DNA of 64,000 nt from an uncultured Methanoregula sp. Lineage in GTDB: Archaea; Halobacteriota; Methanomicrobia; Methanomicrobiales; Methanospirillaceae. Position numbers and translations under genes: made by a program. Numbering within the stretch: the first letter of the stretch is position 1; each line of letters opens with the position of its first letter. Where the stretch lies: assembly GCF_963677065.1 (NCBI RefSeq), contig NZ_OY781872.1, positions 2,041,419 through 2,105,418 of the forward strand, in the 5' to 3' direction. Positions 60,999 through 64,000 of this stretch are shown in pieces. The notes beneath the pieces are model-generated. The model was not told where the DNA came from, did no database searches, and saw only the letters and a list, made by a program, of their open reading frames with translations.

Positions 60999-62027
60999 AT
61001 GATCGAACTTGCCATCATTGCCGTGCTGCTGGCGCTTGCCTTCACGTTTACCAACGGGTTCCAGGATGCCAGTTCGATTGCTGCAACATTCATAGCATCC
61101 CGTTCGGCAACGCCGAAGATGGGAATCATCCTTGTTGCAGCAATGTCTTTTTTTGGTGCAATCGGCGGGGGAAGCGCTGTTGCCTTTACGCTGACAGGAC
61201 TCTTAACGCTCCCCTCCCCGTCGATGGTGGTTGTGGTCCTTCTCGCTGCCATGCTGACGGCAACGGTCTGGAATCTCATAACCTGGAAGTTCGGCATGCC
61301 CTCCTCCTCCTCCCATTCGCTTGTCGGGGGGCTCATCGGGGCGGGAATTGCGGCTGCCGGTACGGGGAGCATCTTCTGGGGCGTGGATGAACTGTTCGGC
61401 CCGTCTCCCGAACTTGCGGGCTTTGTCAAGATCCTCTTCTTCTTTATCCTCTCGGTCATCATCGGTTTTGCCGGAAGCTACCTTCTGCACCGGTGCACGA
61501 CCGTCCTCCTCCGGAATGCGGACCGGACGATCAACCGGAAGATCATTGCGCTCAACTGGTGTGCAGCCGCGGTCATGGCGTTCTCGAACGCAGCCAACGA
61601 TACCCAGAAGCAGCTCGGGATAATCGCGCTTGTCCTCTTCTCGGCAGGCATGTCTGCCGCATCCGATGTTCCTCTCTGGGCCCGGGTAGTCTGCGCCATT
61701 CTCATAGCCATAGGGACGCTGTCGGGAGGATGGCGGATCATGAGCACGCTTGGCCGGAGGATCTTCCGGATCGAACCCATCCACTCGTTCGATTCCCAGT
61801 TCTTCTCTGCTGCATCCGTTGGCATCTCCACAATCGCCGGAGCTCCCGTCTCCTCAACGCAGGTCATCACCATGTCGGTGCTTGGCGTAGGGGCGGCAGA
61901 GAACCCAAGGAAAGTGAAGTGGGAGGTTGGAAAGCATATCCTGATCGCAATGGCGGTTACCATTCCGGTCACGATGCTCATCTCCGGGCTCCTCTATCTC
62001 ATCATCTCACCCGTATCGGGAGTATGA
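60999..62027 (+). CDS. pit: PiT-family inorganic phosphate transporter
   Basis: The 342-residue protein has about ten helices and the two inverted family signatures: FTNGFQDASSIAATFIASR near the N-terminus and FSNAANDTQKQLGIIALVL in the middle. PiT proteins take up phosphate with sodium or protons. Four bases downstream begins a DUF47 (PhoU-like) gene, the usual regulatory partner. The start is the ATG at 60999. Confidence 0.95.
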   Translation: MIELAIIAVLLALAFTFTNGFQDASSIAATFIASRSATPKMGIILVAAMSFFGAIGGGSAVAFTLTGLLTLPSPSMVVVVLLAAMLTATVWNLITWKFGMPSSSSHSLVGGLIGAGIAAAGTGSIFWGVDELFGPSPELAGFVKILFFFILSVIIGFAGSYLLHRCTTVLLRNADRTINRKIIALNWCAAAVMAFSNAANDTQKQLGIIALVLFSAGMSAASDVPLWARVVCAILIAIGTLSGGWRIMSTLGRRIFRIEPIHSFDSQFFSAASVGISTIAGAPVSSTQVITMSVLGVGAAENPRKVKWEVGKHILIAMAVTIPVTMLISGLLYLIISPVSGV

Positions 62028-62031
62028 TCCT

Positions 62032-62685
62032 ATGGAAAAAAAGCAACAAACCCATCAGCAGGACGAGAAAAAAAGCCTGTTCTCGGCAATCTTTCCCCGG
62101 GAGTACGATTTTGAGGGAATGCTTGCCGCGCAGGCCGACCGGACCGTTGCGGGAGTGCAGGTGCTCGTGTCATGGCTCAAAGCCTGTCCGCTCTGCAATC
62201 CCCGGGAACTTGAACAGATCGAGAACGAAGTTGATAATATGCGCCACGAGATGGAAGCCCGGCTGATCAAATCATTCTCCACGCCGTTTGACCGGCAGGA
62301 CATCTACAGCATCTCCCGGCAGATGGACTATATCCTCAACATCTCAAAAGAGACGGCAAAGGAGATGTACGCGTTCGGGGTCACACCGGACAGGCCCATT
62401 ATCGAGATGGCAGAGAATCTCTTAAACGGTACGGAATGCATTGCCCGCGGGATAAAATCCATGGGCAGGGACAAGGCCGCAGTCGAGACAGAGATCCGCC
62501 ATGCCCGGGATACTTACAATTCCCTCGAAGAGATCTACATAGCGGGGATGGCGGATCTTCTCAAGACAAACGATCCCATGCATGCGCTGCGTATGCTTGA
62601 GATCTACCACCACATGCGGTATGCCGGCCGGGCCATGCGGGAGACGCTCGATATCCTGCACAACGCGGTTATCGATCTGGCTTAA
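62032..62685 (+). CDS. DUF47/PhoU-like partner of the phosphate transporter
   Basis: The 217-residue all-helical protein of the TIGR00153 type (FPREYDFEGMLAAQADRTVA, DNMRHEMEARLIKSFSTPFD, RQDIYSISRQMDYILNISKE) belongs to the PhoU-related family found beside PiT transporters. It probably gates or regulates phosphate uptake. It starts 4 bases after the transporter stop, indicating cotranscription. Confidence 0.93.
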   Translation: MEKKQQTHQQDEKKSLFSAIFPREYDFEGMLAAQADRTVAGVQVLVSWLKACPLCNPRELEQIENEVDNMRHEMEARLIKSFSTPFDRQDIYSISRQMDYILNISKETAKEMYAFGVTPDRPIIEMAENLLNGTECIARGIKSMGRDKAAVETEIRHARDTYNSLEEIYIAGMADLLKTNDPMHALRMLEIYHHMRYAGRAMRETLDILHNAVIDLA

Positions 62686-62694
62686 AAAAAGGAC

Positions 62695-64000
<1,306 letters not shown>

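Noticed and set aside
61203..61784. Minus-strand frame opposite the phosphate transporter
   Set aside because: It is an antisense shadow of a clear PiT gene.

Overview
The window reads as a chromosome segment of a methanogenic archaeon of the order Methanomicrobiales (Methanoregula-like). This rests on a proteasome-activating nucleotidase divergent from an archaeal MBF1, the archaeal entry to aromatic amino acid synthesis (ADTH synthase plus 3-dehydroquinate synthase II), several PAS-rich histidine kinases sharing a TRHDI(L/K)NQ H-box, many lipoproteins, and archaeal TATA boxes. The genus is inferred from recall, not from a search.

Layout. 1-3.7 kb: end of a DUF4143-type ATPase, a PAS/GAF histidine kinase and a lipoprotein. 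4.0-11.9 kb: an eight-gene aromatic operon on the minus strand, in which nearly every junction is a 4-base start/stop overlap. It covers ADTH/DKFP chemistry, DHQ synthase II, prephenate dehydrogenase, prephenate dehydratase, EPSP synthase, a shikimate kinase-shikimate dehydrogenase fusion and chorismate synthase. DHQ dehydratase and chorismate mutase are not in the window. 12.2-14.4 kb: a very AT-rich insert with two unknown proteins. 14.4-38 kb: an accessory region holding broken toxin-antitoxin genes, an IS256-like remnant, dispersed G/C-rich repeats, duplicated small ORFs, exported proteins, and at 17.3-25.0 kb a candidate defence island. That island has a HEPN-NACHT NTPase, a DHH-motif membrane protein and a divergent lipase-like hydrolase.

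38-48.5 kb: FMN reductase, a response regulator flanked by 200-base direct repeats, an orphan contractile-tail tube (gp19-like) protein, a KaiC-like ATPase fused to a complete 2-Cys peroxiredoxin, a BcsA-like glycosyltransferase, and a regulator/membrane-protein operon. The operon's palindromic operator is repeated in front of a secreted protein gene. 48.5-57.6 kb: signalling genes, namely a 1399-residue receiver/eight-PAS/kinase hybrid, a solute-binding protein next to a Cache-HAMP-PAS kinase, and a flavoprotein. 57.8-64 kb: core genes for a BMP-type lipoprotein, a LysE exporter, a PiT phosphate transporter with its DUF47 partner, aMBF1, and the first 221 codons of PAN.

The strongest candidates for something undescribed are the KaiC-peroxiredoxin fusion, the HEPN-NACHT/DHH/lipase island, the shared-operator regulon at 44.6-48.5 kb, and the repeat families with embedded small ORFs. 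All functions are read from motifs and family knowledge; no database search was run.
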